A stretch of 64,000 bases of DNA from Luscinia megarhynchos (GCA_034336665.1 JAPFBE010000003.1:36926360-36990359), one strand, 5' to 3'. Shown: positions 51,549 through 64,000, numbered from the stretch's first letter. Notes: generated by a model not told the origin, from the sequence alone. Numbers and translations are program-made.

Positions 51549-52690
51549 CGCCAGCTAAAAGAAAACCACATTATAGAATATATTCCACCAGTTACCACCA
51601 GCACCTCTTAAGAGATCTGAATCATAAATCTGTATGCTCTGGCAAAACTAAATACACTGCAGATCAGAATATTTTCATTTTCAGTTACCTAGCTGAAAAT
51701 AGTCTCATGCACATATCTACTCTCAGGGGAAATACATTGTATATACAAAAGTATTATATGGCTTAGTGGAAGAAATAGTGGATTAGTCACCCCTTAATCC
51801 ACTATCACTCCAAAGCACTTCTCTGACATTATATCTAGCCTCAGTTACAGACTTCAGTTTCTGGCAAAAGGTGTGGATTTTCCATTGGAATACATGGCTC
51901 TAAAAATGAAAAATTATAAGATCAGGAAAAGGAAAAAAATGTCAGAAGATATCAAGGAGAAGGATTTAATGGAGAAACTGAAGTTGCTGAGGTTCTATTT
52001 CATTGCTTCTTAGCTCACTCATACCATTCAGATGGTCAAGAACTGCAGACAACCCCTTTTACATTACTGACAACTCCAAAGATTCAAGAATCATAAAATA
52101 AGCATAGAAATTATGAGATTGACTGTAAAACCCTGAGATTTTAAAAAATATTTGGGTATCTTTCTGTCTTCTTACTTTGGATGCATTAGGCTTCACTTGA
52201 GCCATAAAAACTCTTCAACATGACCAGAATGAAATGAAATCTGAGCATTTCAAACAAACACAGGATCTGGCTTTACCCAGAATCCACTAAGCATCACAAG
52301 GCACATCATAAAAAACACAGACATCAGCAAACAGGATTTTTAAAACAGTCATGTTTTCACAGAAACTCCAACCCATGATGAACTCTTTTCTTCCCTTGAC
52401 AGTCTGTTCCACTGGCTAACTGCACTTACCACAAGTGGTCTAAGAAGTGAATACAGCAGGATGTTATTCAGTACAACTTGCAATATATTCCAAATTTTTA
52501 ACCCTCTTTTGATTTCTTCTTCCACGGATTACAACCCTGCTTAATAAATAGCAACTGCAGTAATTTCAGTTTCATGGGTGACTAGTTAACCTAACACTTC
52601 TGGAAAGAAAACCACAAACCCCTTAGAAAAGCAAAATATTGCTATCCCAGTTTGCATGGTATTCAAATACTACCGTAAAATATAAGTAAA

Positions 52691-52699
52691 CCACACACA

Positions 52700-52765
<66 letters not shown>

Positions 52766-52794
52766 TAGATATAGATATATATATGTATATGTAT
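52691..52794. repeat. Compound microsatellite (CA)n(TA)n(GATA)n
   Basis: A short CA run is followed by two TA blocks, about eight GATA/AGAT units and then a mixed ATAG/TA tail. A 64-codon minus-strand frame rich in Ile and Tyr across it is purely a product of the repeat. Confidence 0.95.
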
Positions 52795-55700
52795 AAAAGG
52801 GTCAATGTAATGGACATTTTATTTTTTGATATAACTTACTATTAATGTCTTCCATATCCAGAGGAGGAAGACAGCTAGAGCTCCTCTATGGGTCACCTAA
52901 ATGACTGTATAAAATAGTTATTCACATTTTTCGCTCCGTTCCCACACTTAAAAATGAATGGTACTTCAGAGGACTATCTTGCCTGAAAGCATTTAGGAAG
53001 GAGGTATCCATTTTTCTTGTTATTAGCCCAGACATTTTCCTAAGGATTTAGAAGAGAACACTGTGTTTTTATGTTCAACTATTTTTTCTGTGGCTATTTC
53101 TTTATCAGGACTTCAAATACATTAATGAAAGACACAGTTTCTTGTCAAGAAATCTGAAGGAACAGTAGGAACAGGAACATAGTAGAAGTTTCTTACCAGC
53201 ACATTATGCTTCATCCTTGAATAAAGTCTGAACACCAAATATTTCAGTTTGTTTAATAGAAGGATAACAGTTTTATAGCTATGGATCCCAAAAGGCACAG
53301 GGAGTTCCTGACATGTCTGCAGCATATAAAGTAAAATTGATTAATACAGAGGATAGTGGTCATCTGGGTTTTAGTTTGGGATTTTTAAGAGGGTTTTTGT
53401 TATTAGGGTTTTTTTGTTTTTTGTTTTTTCCTAATTAATTTTATATATAATAATAAAAACTCAAAGAATTTATGGAGCTTACATGTCAGGAGTATAGTGT
53501 GCAAACTACAAGAGGAAAAAATCTTTCTGTGCTTGTAATACATTTTAGAACAAAGTAAAAACCATGCATCTGAGAAAAAAGAAGTGTTTACAATATTTTT
53601 GCCTTTGTCTTTCAGAGGGAAAAAATATTCAGAAGAAAAAAAATTAAGCAAACATCTTCCAAGGGCTTAAACAGTACCTAGTAAAAAAGAAAAAATAAGC
53701 CAAACATACTAAAATGATACAAAGAATCTGAAAGTGTAATTCAGCAAAAAAATTAGCTATGAAATATTGTCTAGGATATAAATGTAACTAGTCCTTTGGT
53801 CTCTTTCATATGGAACATTTGTTATTTGGAACACCAAGATTAAAGGACAAAATTTCTAATCCAATTTGTAGAGATAAGTTCATTGCTTCTGGTTCTCCTT
53901 TAATTAGGTAATAGATGTATAGAGGTTATGACCACGGCACATTTTTCCTGAAAGCCACAAAAGCCAAAGCCATAAAAAGTAACAGTGTTGAATCCTCTGA
54001 TCCATTAAAATCTAACACACTGGCATTTGTCATGTTGTATGGTTATGTGCAAATACTTATATCTGATGAAACCAGATAATTTTCATCTTGACTACTATAT
54101 TCAGATTTTTTCAGGTTTATCAGTCTGCTAAACCACACTCCTGAGGGATATCTCATATGGAATTTCAGCTCCTGAGAAGGAGTCATGTTCATCAGCAGGT
54201 ATCAATGGCACCAGGTCTAAACATAGCTAAATTAATAAATCCCCAAGTAGCATTTAGAAAAAAAGAGAATAAGAATCAGAATTAAGTATAGACAGGTCAT
54301 CCAAACATGTCACCAGTTTCAGCATTTTTTCCACAGCCCACCACATTCCTCTGTAATTATGAAAACACTGTTATTGCATGTTTAAATTTCATGGCAATGA
54401 TGCTGTGTATTTACTATTCTGGCAGTTCATAGCACCATCATTACATTTACAAATATCTGACAATGCAAGTAGGAGTTCCAAAATTTGATTTTCTTCAATG
54501 AGGTGACCCATTAAAACTATTCAAAAAATTAACACTGATTGCGTTCTTTGAGAAAAGGTACAATAATTACTTCATAGATGGAAAATGTATTATTATTATT
54601 CTCTTCCTTCAACTATTATTTTGGAGCAATAACCTCTCTTCCAAAGGTAATTCTCTTACCTCTCTTTTTTAAAAGAGACATATATGAGAAACTAAATTTA
54701 GAAGAAAACATGCCATTATTTGATTTTAAAGGAGGAAAGCACATGTTTGTATTCTCTGGAAATTGTGATATATATTAACTCAAAATTGTTTGGGAATCAA
54801 ATATTTGGAAACTATTATTCAGCTGAAAACAGAGAGGTTTACATAACATGATATGTATAGGTATCTGTCTTTTATTGCTGTTTCTTTCCTAGATTGTGAT
54901 CAAATACTCTATTAGACTTACATTTCTGGGATTTGTACTACCTTCTTGTAATTTTAATAGCTGTCAGGAATTACTGCTCTTTTGAGCTGCTTTATCATTG
55001 CCAGTATTCTGTAGATTTTTGGTAACTCAGTGAATGCTAAGTTGAAGGGGTTATTTTCTCCTAATATTATCGGTATCAAAGAGAGACACATTGTCCATGC
55101 AGAATTTAGGGTGTCAGAAGACTGTTATATTTTAATTCGTCATTGAAAGGCTATGTGTGTCTTCATATGGATAACCTGGTTGGGATACAACAAAAATTGC
55201 AAAGACATGTTCCTATTTGAATCTCCAGGAGCACTGAGAAATGTATCTGTATCTAGTTGAGGCATATGATCAGTCTCTCTGACCCCATGCTTAAGCAGGT
55301 TATTTGAGGCAAGGGACACAATCCCTAGGCACTCAGTTATATTTCTGCCTATATAAATATTTACAATGGCTGCAAGCTCAGGGAGGGAAGATAAGTCTGT
55401 ATCATGCACTGCAGCATGATGTGGAGCTACACAAACCAGCTTTGAAAATGCTGGCAGGTCTACACAAGAATGGCTTACTGTGAATTCTCCTCTGCCAGCT
55501 GAATGCATGGACCAGTTCAAGGAGAAGCCAGATGAGCTTATATTGCACTATAAGAGAGGCTAGAAAGAGACCATAAGAGCATCACCATAAATGCTCTTCA
55601 CACATTCAGTAATGTAGTGTCATGAAAAGATGCTACTTGTTGTCCCAGAGGCAGGATGGCTGCCTCTGTAATAGCAGTGTTCTTGGAAATTAGTCCTGCT

Positions 55701-58106
55701 TTTCTAAAGCGTTTTAGCTTCATTATAATCAGATTGCTTAATGTTGTATCCTTTCAAAAATGTCTGTTTTAACCAAGGTCACACACTGCTGCCTAACATC
55801 AGCCAGTTCTGTAGCTTCCTGAATTAGAGATCTGGTGTCTAACTCAGAGCAACCCTTTTACTCAAACCAACTCCAAACAAGCTCAAAGGTTACTTAGTGC
55901 TCCCATCTATTCTCTGCCTCTTTTTAAGGACTCTTTCCTTGGTGCATTGATAACTTTTTTTTCTCTCTGTTTCATGTTTGGGATTGGTAGTGCCTCTGAT
56001 GGTATTTGATGTCCAAACCCATTTTATTTCTTTAGTATTCAATATGGTCAATACTGACTGTACCTAATTATAAATACCCTTGTTCAGTACAGGCAGAACC
56101 ATGTCATTTGTAGAGAAGGAACCTCCAGAGTCCAAGCAGAAAAAGTGTGTATTTTAACATAAGTAACTGTACTCTTTCTGGCCACTGCAATATTGATCAC
56201 CATAAAGTATGGAGAAAGACCCACACGTTGCTTAATCAGACTTTTTCAGTTCAGAAGCCATCCTCTTGAGCTTGAAATTTGCCTGGAAGTGGAGTTCCAT
56301 AATAAATCATGTAAATTCATGCCCTCCCTTCACTAATTATGATTTATGACTGACTTGAGACACAGACAAACTTTGGAGAGTGGAACAATTCAGCAGAATC
56401 ATTATCCCTCAGGCAGGGGTGGGTAAGGACCCGCCTGTGGCCAGTGAGCTCTGTGCCCAAACCCTTCCACTGTTTTTTGTGGGACACAGCAGACCCCCAT
56501 GGGCTCAGTCCCAGCACTGCAACAGCACAGTCCCCAGGGAGATAAAGCCACAGTCCAGAGCCTCCATCCCTGCAGGAGGCAGTCCTACAGGAGAGGCAGG
56601 TCCAGAGACAAGCTCCTGCAAGAGGCTTTCTTTTCCCTAATTGTGGCTGATGGTGTCATCAGAGACTGGCACGGGCACAGGAGGACACAGACTGGAACAA
56701 GGTGCAAACACAAGACAATAAATATTCCTTACTAGGGCTGAGCCACACATTTAATTCTTGCACATACAGTGACTTAAGGAGAATATTATCTTGTCCCACT
56801 AGGCAACCAAAGGCTCAACACAGAGACAGTTGAGGACAGGTCTTTGCCATAACCATGACTGCTATTTAACAATCCCCAAGACAGTATTATTTTAACTTGT
56901 CTTAGGAGCAGGAAAATTGAATTTCATTATACTGAGATATTTTAGCCTAATCTTGGCTGATCCCAACTGGATTAACTGATCACAACTAGATTTATCCCAC
57001 TTAACTTGAAGCACTTTGCTGTGGCATATAATTTTAGAGGGTAGCCTGACCCCATTATAATCAATGGGATGAGAAAAAACGGGCTAAAACTGACTTCTGG
57101 AAATAATGTTATCTCTGTTCATTACAAAGTGTGTTTGACCCTGAATTAGGCATCTTCATCTTGTGTCTGAAGCTAACAGGGAATGAATCACTCCTCTGTA
57201 ACTTAAGATATCAAGTCCAATCAAGATTATACACTTACAGTCTTAACATTTATCCAAGAAATTTGCTGCATCAGTTCTGTGTTGAACAAAGTCTAGGGTT
57301 TACTGCATGGGTTCATCAGCTGCAGCAAACTAGGAGAGTTTCATAAAGGTCATGTAATTAATTGCCAGCACCATAGGCAGATTTAAAGACTGGGTTTTGA
57401 TTCATGTATGCCTCCACCTTGAGTACCTACCATCAAATTCACTTTTAGAGACTCACAGTAATTCCGAAAGAAAGGTACTTCCTGAAACCTTATTTCAGCC
57501 CTTCAACTCCTGAGGAATTTTACACAGCATTTCTGTTCAGAGTTTTGCTGCACACCCAGCAGAATGGATATATTCACAATTCCTTTTTTTGCATCAGTGG
57601 AACTCTGAGCATAAAGTGCTTTGCAGACTGGTTGGGAAAATCATCACTTCTGTTTGCTATACTGCTTTAGTGTGAGACATCTAACTCCTTTTCATCCAGG
57701 ATTGGTAATAACCAGAGCAAATAGATGATAAAGAAAAATCATTGTGATGGAATAAAATACAAGAAAGAATAAATTACACCAACTGGTTGGAATTCAACCA
57801 TTTGTTTATATATTAATATTATTCTACTCATTTTTTCAACACTGCAAGGTGAGTAAACTTGTTATCCAAAAAGCAGTATTGAATAAAACTATTCAAAATT
57901 TCTATTCCCTCCCAAGCCCTTGCTTCCCCGACATGTCAGTCAGGGCTTTGCAATGCAAGAGTCATAATTCTAAAAGCAAAGACAAATAATATATTTTAAA
58001 TACTAGTTCTGATGTGTGCATCCTTTTGATGGGAATACAATCTTCTAAGGAAAGCAAAATATTGCCTAAAGAAGATTTCATATTAAATCTTGTATATTAA
58101 GATTAT

Positions 58107-58126
58107 TAAATATATTAATATATTTA
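58107..58126. repeat. 20-bp A/T palindrome
   Basis: TAAATATATTAATATATTTA is its own reverse complement, inside a longer A/T-only stretch (about 58091-58135). It could extrude as a cruciform, but such sequences also arise by drift in AT-rich DNA. Confidence 0.6.
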
Positions 58127-60424
58127 TATATTAATTCAGGTAAACAACATTTTACCTTGATTTACTGGCTATCACAATAGCAATTTTTATATACATATAT
58201 TTTTAGGAAAGGATTGTTCAAAATATAGGAAGAATATGCTTGAGAACATGATGTCTGTATTAGGCAAACACAACGTCTTGGGGAGAATTTCATTAATGTA
58301 TGAGGGGGAAAGATAGTGGGTTTATTTTGAGTTTCCCCACCTCTTGCAGAAGAGTCTTTCTTAAAGCCTTGCTTTATCCTAAGATAAAGAAATTGTGATA
58401 TTAAGTCAGAAAGTGAATAAAGTTCTATGTTCTGAATAATCCAGAAGGTCAAGATAGCTGATAAGAATGGTTCTTCATTGATGTTTTTAAATAGATTATC
58501 AGTTTAATGATCACCAGTGATCAAATCTAGCTTTACTCTTTATCTTAGAAACAAATTTACAGCATTGTGCTGATTCCAGCTAAGAGCCTCGGATACTTCT
58601 ACAAGGAAAAACAACTTCTGTGAAGTAAAACTATTAAAATTAAAACTAATTAAAATATTTCCATTTTTTTCTTGGAGCTTTCAATCCAAGTATCACTTTA
58701 TGCAGCTCATGTAGAATTTCTAGTTCTTTTCCAGTGGTGGACACATCTTCTAATAATGAAGACTATAGGGGAAATATCTCACTCTTTCTGAAAACAGGTA
58801 AATCAGTCAGGTATCGCAGTTAAAAAATGAAAAGTACAAAGTATCACTTTCCATGAGACACAAATAAAAGAATATGATGCCACTTTAATTTGCAGACAGT
58901 CAATAAATGTAGTATCTCCATCTGTAGCCCAGACATAAATTTTAGAAAGATGAAATTCTGTGGCAAGGAGAAATGATTTCTGAAAATGCTATACCATCAG
59001 GAATAGTACACAGTTTAAGGAAATATAATGGAAAAAAAAGCAGGGTTTATGGTGTTCCATAATTGAAAGATCGTTTGATAGCATGGCAGTGAGACTTTTA
59101 GCATATTGTAACAAGAAATTTAACAATTTCAGGTATTGATCATTAAAGCATAAGGTACATCTTGCTGTCTTATGAACCAGGAAAGCAATAAGAGCCGTTC
59201 ACACTATCTTACCCCGAGATATAGTCAGAGTGGATCTTGTCAGACAAAAGGTGAAAAACTCAAGAAAAAAAGGAAGACACGTTTTTCTTCACAATGTTTG
59301 CCTCAACATATTTACATCTGGAAATAGATGGAAGATGTCTTGTCTGGAGCTATTCAGAGTAATCTGCCAAATTCGCACTGGCATGATTCCAGAAACCATG
59401 TTTAAGTTTTGGCACTGATAAATTTTGTCTAATAGGAAGCATAATATTTCTAGTGATGATGCCTCAAGGCAACAGTGGTAGGAGTACTAATCATCCCTAT
59501 CTGAAGGTGTTGGCTAAAAAAATCTCATTTAACAGAGACTTCAATTCCACACTCCTAGTTCAATGCTGCTGAGAAGTCATACATTATAGATACTTAAAAT
59601 CACTGTAAGATTTAAGGAAAAAGATTATGCAATGTGTTTACCTATGTTGCACATTATTAACACAGAATAAGAGGAAGACAGGCACATGATTCTGTAAAAC
59701 CCAGTGGTATTTTCTAACTTGTCAAATATGATCAAACAATATTTTTCTTTATAACATCAAGTTGTATGTTGATGATGCTCCCTATGTATTTTTACTGCAC
59801 ATTTTAAATTACTTACTGGTAGAATATATTTAGGTTAGATGATTTAAATGCAGGAAGACCAAATTGAATGTGGCATATTTGTGGGATATTATCTTTAGCA
59901 TTTACTGGTGGACATGTTCTCATGTCACAGACATACAAAGAAATGCCTAAATATTTAAAACAGTCTAAACAACTTCATGTAAGTTATAAACAGTCTAAGT
60001 TCAATTTTTCAAATAATCCAGGCTCTAGGAATCCAAGTTTCCTGTTAACACTGAAGACTTTGACTTTTCAATAACTAAATGGCTTTTGAAAATACAGTAA
60101 GGCGGTCTTTTGGAAATGGAAAGGGCTTATTCCAATACCAACATCAGACAGAAGCTCAGTGCCATCATTTGGAAACTGAGCACTTTGAATGAGTAGGAAT
60201 ATGCAGGGTTGAAACCCAAAATTTACCCTATTCTAAAATCAAAACTGTTCCACCAAAGATACATCCCACAGATTTTACTTACCATGCCCCACTCTGCCTT
60301 TTCTATCTAATCATAACTAATATTTCAAAGGCATAAGCTCAAAAACTATTTTTAAAGGCATGTATTACATAGATACAGAAAGAGAGGGAGTAAGGAAGAA
60401 GTATTTTACTTGCTGATCCTCTTC

Positions 60425-61235
60425 CATCAGGGTTGCATCTTCCTTGCTCCAAGCTTTCTACTTGGTCTCCGGGACTTGCTATGCCTGAGGGCTGGTCTTG
60501 CCAGAAAGGACTGAGGCAAAAAAGCATTAATCGCCTTTTCCAAATCCTGTGCAACCAGGTCAGAGTACACTGGGCCCACATTGCCCAAAGTCTTCCTTGT
60601 GTATGCTTATGGAAGGCTTTCTTGCAGTTTTTAACACCTCTGGACAGATTCAATTCCATTTGTTCTTAAACTCATCTCTGCATGCTAAGACAATATCTGT
60701 GTATCTCTTCCAGATCACTCATTCTTGCTTCCGCTCTCTGTGAGTTTCATTTTTTGTTTGAGTTTGGCCAGGAATTCCTTGTTCATCTGCAAAAGTCTCC
60801 TGGCATTTTTGTCTGACTTCAAACTATTGAGTGCTACAGAAAATCCTTAAATATTAACCAGTTTTCTTTTCTTAGGCCCTTATTTTCTTTAGGACCTTAT
60901 TCCGTGTGATTCTTTCAAGCAAATGGTTGAAGAAGCCAAAATCTGCCCTTCTGAAGTCCAGGGTAATGAGCTTGATTTCTACCTTCCCCTCCCCCTTCAA
61001 GATCCTGAACTCCACCAGTTTTTTGGCTACTCAGGCCAGGCAAAGTCACCTTCGACACACAACCCCGACAAGCTTCTCCTTGTTGGTGAGTATGATGTTC
61101 AGCAGTGCACCTCACTTCATGGACTTCTCTGTCATTTGGGTCAGGAGTATGTATTATTTACAGGGCTTGCCTTGCTTTGCTTCCTCACATCATCAATACA
61201 TCCTCCCAGCACATGTGACTTCTGGAGAGGAGAGA
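60425..61235 (-). mobile_element. CR1 LINE internal fragment (endonuclease to RT linker), minus strand
   Basis: The plus strand runs along the reverse complement of CR1 ORF2: GAGGGCTGGTCTTGCCAGAA, ACTGAGGCAAAAAAGCATTA, CTGGACAGATTCAATTCCA, GCCAAAATCTGCCCTTCTGA and GATCCTGAACTCCACCAG occur in the same order as in full-length avian CR1. On the minus strand MELNLSRGVKNCKKAFHKHT matches the linker between endonuclease and reverse transcriptase, and the rest is broken by frameshifts. Unlike an ordinary 5'-truncated CR1, this piece lacks the 3' end, so deletion or a later rearrangement must have removed it. Confidence 0.85.
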
Positions 61236-62439
61236 ATGGTTCTGGATGAGTAGTGTCCATCATACAATTTCACAAGTTGCAGAAGAAACATATTTAACTT
61301 TTGTGGCTCACATGAAAGCTCTAGAACAGCACATGATGAAGGAAAAGTCCAAATGCTACCAATGCAACTTATGAGCATGTAAACAACAAAGTCCTAAGAG
61401 TGGCATTCTGAACTGAAAATGAAGTTGAATATTCTACCTAAGTAGAATATTTGCTTCCTTCAAAGAATCAGCTTTGAAATGTTTACTGTACAGGCTGACA
61501 GTTATAAGACATAATTTGTTTTTCCCACCTTTCTGTTTTTCTGAAATGTGTAGGCATTAATTGAACTAGAAAGGGCCTCTAAAGCCTCATGTTGCTATAC
61601 AATGTTTTACAATCAAGGTTTCAGATTTTAACTTTTTCTCAAAACACTGTTGATCATAAAAGAGATATCTTTCTGCTTTTAGCACTTAGTTTTCATTTCC
61701 TTCCAGCTAATGCCAGCAATAACTAGTGCTTCAGCAGCTTATTATTCATTAAATGCTCATTTAAAACACATTTTCTTCTGTATACTTTGGACTCTAAATA
61801 GAGTTTTGATACCTAGAGCCTTTTATAGTATAAGCCTTTTCTTTTTCAAACACAATCTAGTTTGATTTTTTTAAAACAAGGGGGGGTTATACACTTTATT
61901 TTATTTGTAAAATTTCCAGGCTTAGCTTTAGTTAAAATATTTAATGTAAAATATAAAAATATTGTTCTCCAATCCAAAAGCAGGGGAAAAATGATCCTAT
62001 AAAACAAAACTTATAAATAGGGTATTCCAGTGCACTTTTACGAGACACTCCAAGTCTGCCAGAAATAAGTTCAAAATATTTCTGACTTGAAGTTGTAACC
62101 CAGATTCTATAAAGCCTTGGAGCTGTACCAAATGGACCATCACATTATTTTTAAAAAATAAAGTATGAATACACTTTGATAAACTATTTCTTTTCAACAT
62201 GGCATGAAACTGGGTTCGTCAACCATCCAGGTTCAGGCACAGATTTTTACTGTGAGTTAAACAGGGTTTCTGCTCAAACCTCTGTTATACCAAGCAGGTT
62301 CTTCCAAAGTTCCAAACAAGAACCTCTCTCTAGGAAGACACTGGAGAAACTGCCTGCACAGGCAGCTCAGAGACTTAGTTATCTAAACTTCAGATCAAAA
62401 TTACATCTTTTCCTCTTACGAGCAGAAAACTAGAAATTT
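61236..62439. other. AT-rich non-coding DNA
   Basis: Between two CR1 remnants of opposite orientation. No open frame above about 70 codons and no sign of missing CR1 parts. Confidence 0.5.
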
Positions 62440-62690
62440 GGATAAGTCCTGGGTGTTCTGGTGGATCACAAGTTAAGAACAATTTAGCAGGGCATCCATT
62501 GCAGCAACGAAGAACAGGAGCCTTCTGGGCTGCATTGTATATTGTCTCATATCGCTCCCTGATGAGAGTATGTGAAGAGACAGACTCTTCCAGGAGATGC
62601 ACAGTGACATGGCATGGGGCAGCAGACACAAGCTGCAACCCCAGAAATTCTGACAAGATGCTAGAAAAAATTCACCCTCTGAGAGAAATT
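62440..62690 (+). mobile_element. Old CR1 LINE remnant, plus strand, internally deleted
   Basis: The phrases AAGTCCTGGGTGTTCTGGTG, GGAGCCTTCTGGGCTGCATT and GGCAGCAGACACAAGCTGCA follow CR1 ORF2 sequence near its 3' part. In CR1 the first two are adjacent, but the third normally lies several hundred bases further on, so the intervening part has been lost. The final portion resembles the CR1 sequence encoding RKKFF.. with strong divergence. The 3' terminus is not present before the LTR candidate that follows. Confidence 0.65.
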
Positions 62691-62801
62691 AGGTGTTGGG
62701 GAGGTAATATCAAAATCTTATGAGTGCCTAGCAAGTAGTTCTGGAACAATAGATGAAATAGAGATGTTGGCAGTGTTTGACATAGACACTGAAAATAGTT
62801 A

Positions 62802-63258
62802 TGTTAAGGTTTGAGGCCTCTTCCTTTGTTTAGATAACACCAAACACCACAAATACCAAAGAACCAACAGACATCCTGTCCCAAGCCTGGCAGGAAAGGT
62901 CTGAAGATAAGGGTTACAGATAAGAAAGCCATAAAACATGGTAATTTAGTGATTCCTATAGGTTGCATGCAAATATGAGGAAATTAGTATATTGTATTAG
63001 ATTAGTTACTGGAAATTGGAATATTCATCATCGAAGAATACTTATTGTATTGTAAATGGAAAATCGCTCTCTTGCCTCTTGTCTCCTGTCTCTTGCCTCT
63101 TGCCTTCTATTACCTCTGAGCTCTAACCTCTCTCTCGAAGCTCTCTCTTATCACCTCTCTCTTACACCCACGCCTTATAATAAAATATTAACCTGAAGAA
63201 CAGAATATATTAAGCTCCTGAGACTGTCCTGCGACTGTCCAACAACCAAACCCCCACA
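62802..63258 (+). mobile_element. Solo LTR candidate, second type
   Basis: Starts TGTTAAGG and ends CCCCCACA. GTTA immediately before and GTCA immediately after are compatible with a decayed 4-bp target-site duplication. A polyadenylation-type AATAAA lies at 63179-63184, about 75 bases from the end, preceded by a CT-rich tract of about 100 bases (63066-63167) as found in many LTRs upstream of the R region. Sequence and layout differ from the LTR at 45.84 kb, so this is another family. No viral coding sequence or second LTR is seen. Confidence 0.55.
63066..63167 (+). repeat. Pyrimidine-rich tract with CTCTTGCC/CTCTCT words
   Basis: About 100 bases with repeating TCTTGCCTCTTG and CTCTCTC words, located inside the second LTR candidate. 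Confidence 0.8.
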
Positions 63259-64000
63259 GTCAGGTGCACAACCAAATTGTGCATAGATGCTGTGGGATCT
63301 CCATCCTTGGAAATCTTCATTTTTGCCTGGACAAAAGATTTGAGCAGCCTGGTCAGACTCCAAAATCGGTCCTATTTTCACCAGGTGGTTAGACTAATTT
63401 ACTTTAAAACATCCTTTCCAATATAAATTATTCTATGAGTCTGTCAAAATGACAGAGAACTTAAAGCAGACATCTGCTGTATTGACCATGTTTTCATATC
63501 AAGCTACTGGCAAAACAGAGGTTATCACAAAATAATATAATTTTGCTCAGTTTGGAGTGCAATAACATCTCTAAGAATTTCCTCAGATGCAAATGGTCAA
63601 AGTTGCCTAGAAACCTATTCCTGTTCTCTCCATTTATAGCCCAGATGCATTGCCAACCAAAACTCCTATGTATTAGCCAAATAAAAGACAGACTGAAAAG
63701 GACAGTAAAGGTCACCCAGTAATCCTGTCTTGTGGCAAGAGGAATGTGTCTGTGGGTGTGCCACACCATAATTAAAGTCTGATTTCCTCACTTCTACATT
63801 GATATGGTTTTAACTTGCTTTAAAAGTGCCTTAGTCACTCACACACATCAGAATGATAGGCATAACAGATGCAAATTTGTACCCAGTAACACATGTTGCT
63901 GGTGATTAAAAAACACAGAACAGAAACTAATGTTAATGAATTCTGCATACCATAAATAGTGAATTACCCTTGCCACTACAAACATCCACAAAGGCAAACC
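63259..64000. other. AT-rich non-coding DNA to the window end
   Basis: Short open frames only (up to 91 codons, minus strand), with no repeat or gene recognised. Confidence 0.5.

Larger units (their letters stand above)
51249..60424. other. AT-rich non-coding DNA
   Basis: Holds a small tandem duplication (51.50 kb), a microsatellite (52.7 kb) and an AT palindrome (58.1 kb), listed separately. A 126-codon minus-strand frame at 55140-55520 is open but unrecognised. A GC-richer patch lies at 56.40-56.72 kb with short overlapping frames and low CpG. No gene or mobile element could be supported. Confidence 0.5.

Noticed and set aside
52623..52817. Ile/Tyr/Ser-rich 64-codon frame
   Set aside because: Produced by the TA/GATA microsatellite.
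60906..61253. 115- and 108-codon plus-strand frames
   Set aside because: Antisense of the CR1 internal fragment.
1..64000. tRNA, rRNA, snRNA genes and CRISPR arrays
   Set aside because: No tRNA B-box, U6-like start or spaced repeat array was seen by eye on either strand.

Overview
The window reads as vertebrate nuclear DNA, most likely from a bird and probably a songbird. The reasons are six CR1 LINE fragments of avian type, two solo-LTR-like segments, AT-rich and CpG-poor composition, very short open reading frames, and no sign of bacterial or viral gene organisation. No protein-coding gene can be demonstrated. The longest open frame is 178 codons and matches nothing I recognise. Most of the other longer frames are antisense shadows of CR1 elements, microsatellite artefacts or chance runs. 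The window therefore looks like part of a gene desert or one or more very long introns.

Layout. 1-12.2 kb is AT-rich non-coding DNA with two stretches that look like conserved non-coding (enhancer-like) sequence, at about 2.03-2.44 kb and 5.69-6.70 kb, both carrying palindromic homeodomain-type sites. A minus-strand CR1 lies at 12.26-12.95 kb. 13-24.8 kb is unremarkable apart from an AT microsatellite and one enhancer-like segment near 18.6 kb. At 24.83-24.92 kb, on the minus strand, is the only exon-like object that reads well: a 92-bp open stretch encoding a hydrophobic, transmembrane-like segment between good splice signals. At 26.0-26.06 kb an AP-1 site sits beside two inverted Maf-type half-sites. 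A 36-nt A run is at 28.29 kb.

35.9-38.9 kb contains a minus-strand CR1 end, a GC-richer block with the longest open frame, a segment resembling an old interspersed repeat, a polypurine tract and an enhancer-like block. 43.4-51.3 kb contains another enhancer-like block, a solo-LTR candidate (45.84-46.55 kb), a minus-strand CR1, an enhancer-like block, a MIR/L2-like remnant and a plus-strand CR1. A compound TA/GATA microsatellite is at 52.7 kb. The last 4 kb holds an internal CR1 fragment (endonuclease to reverse-transcriptase linker), an old plus-strand CR1 remnant, and directly beyond it a second LTR candidate of a different type.

Conservation claims are inference from sequence texture only; no alignment was possible. 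I did not find a new biological system. The items most worth testing are the exon candidate at 24.8 kb, the palindrome-bearing regulatory candidates, and the two LTRs.
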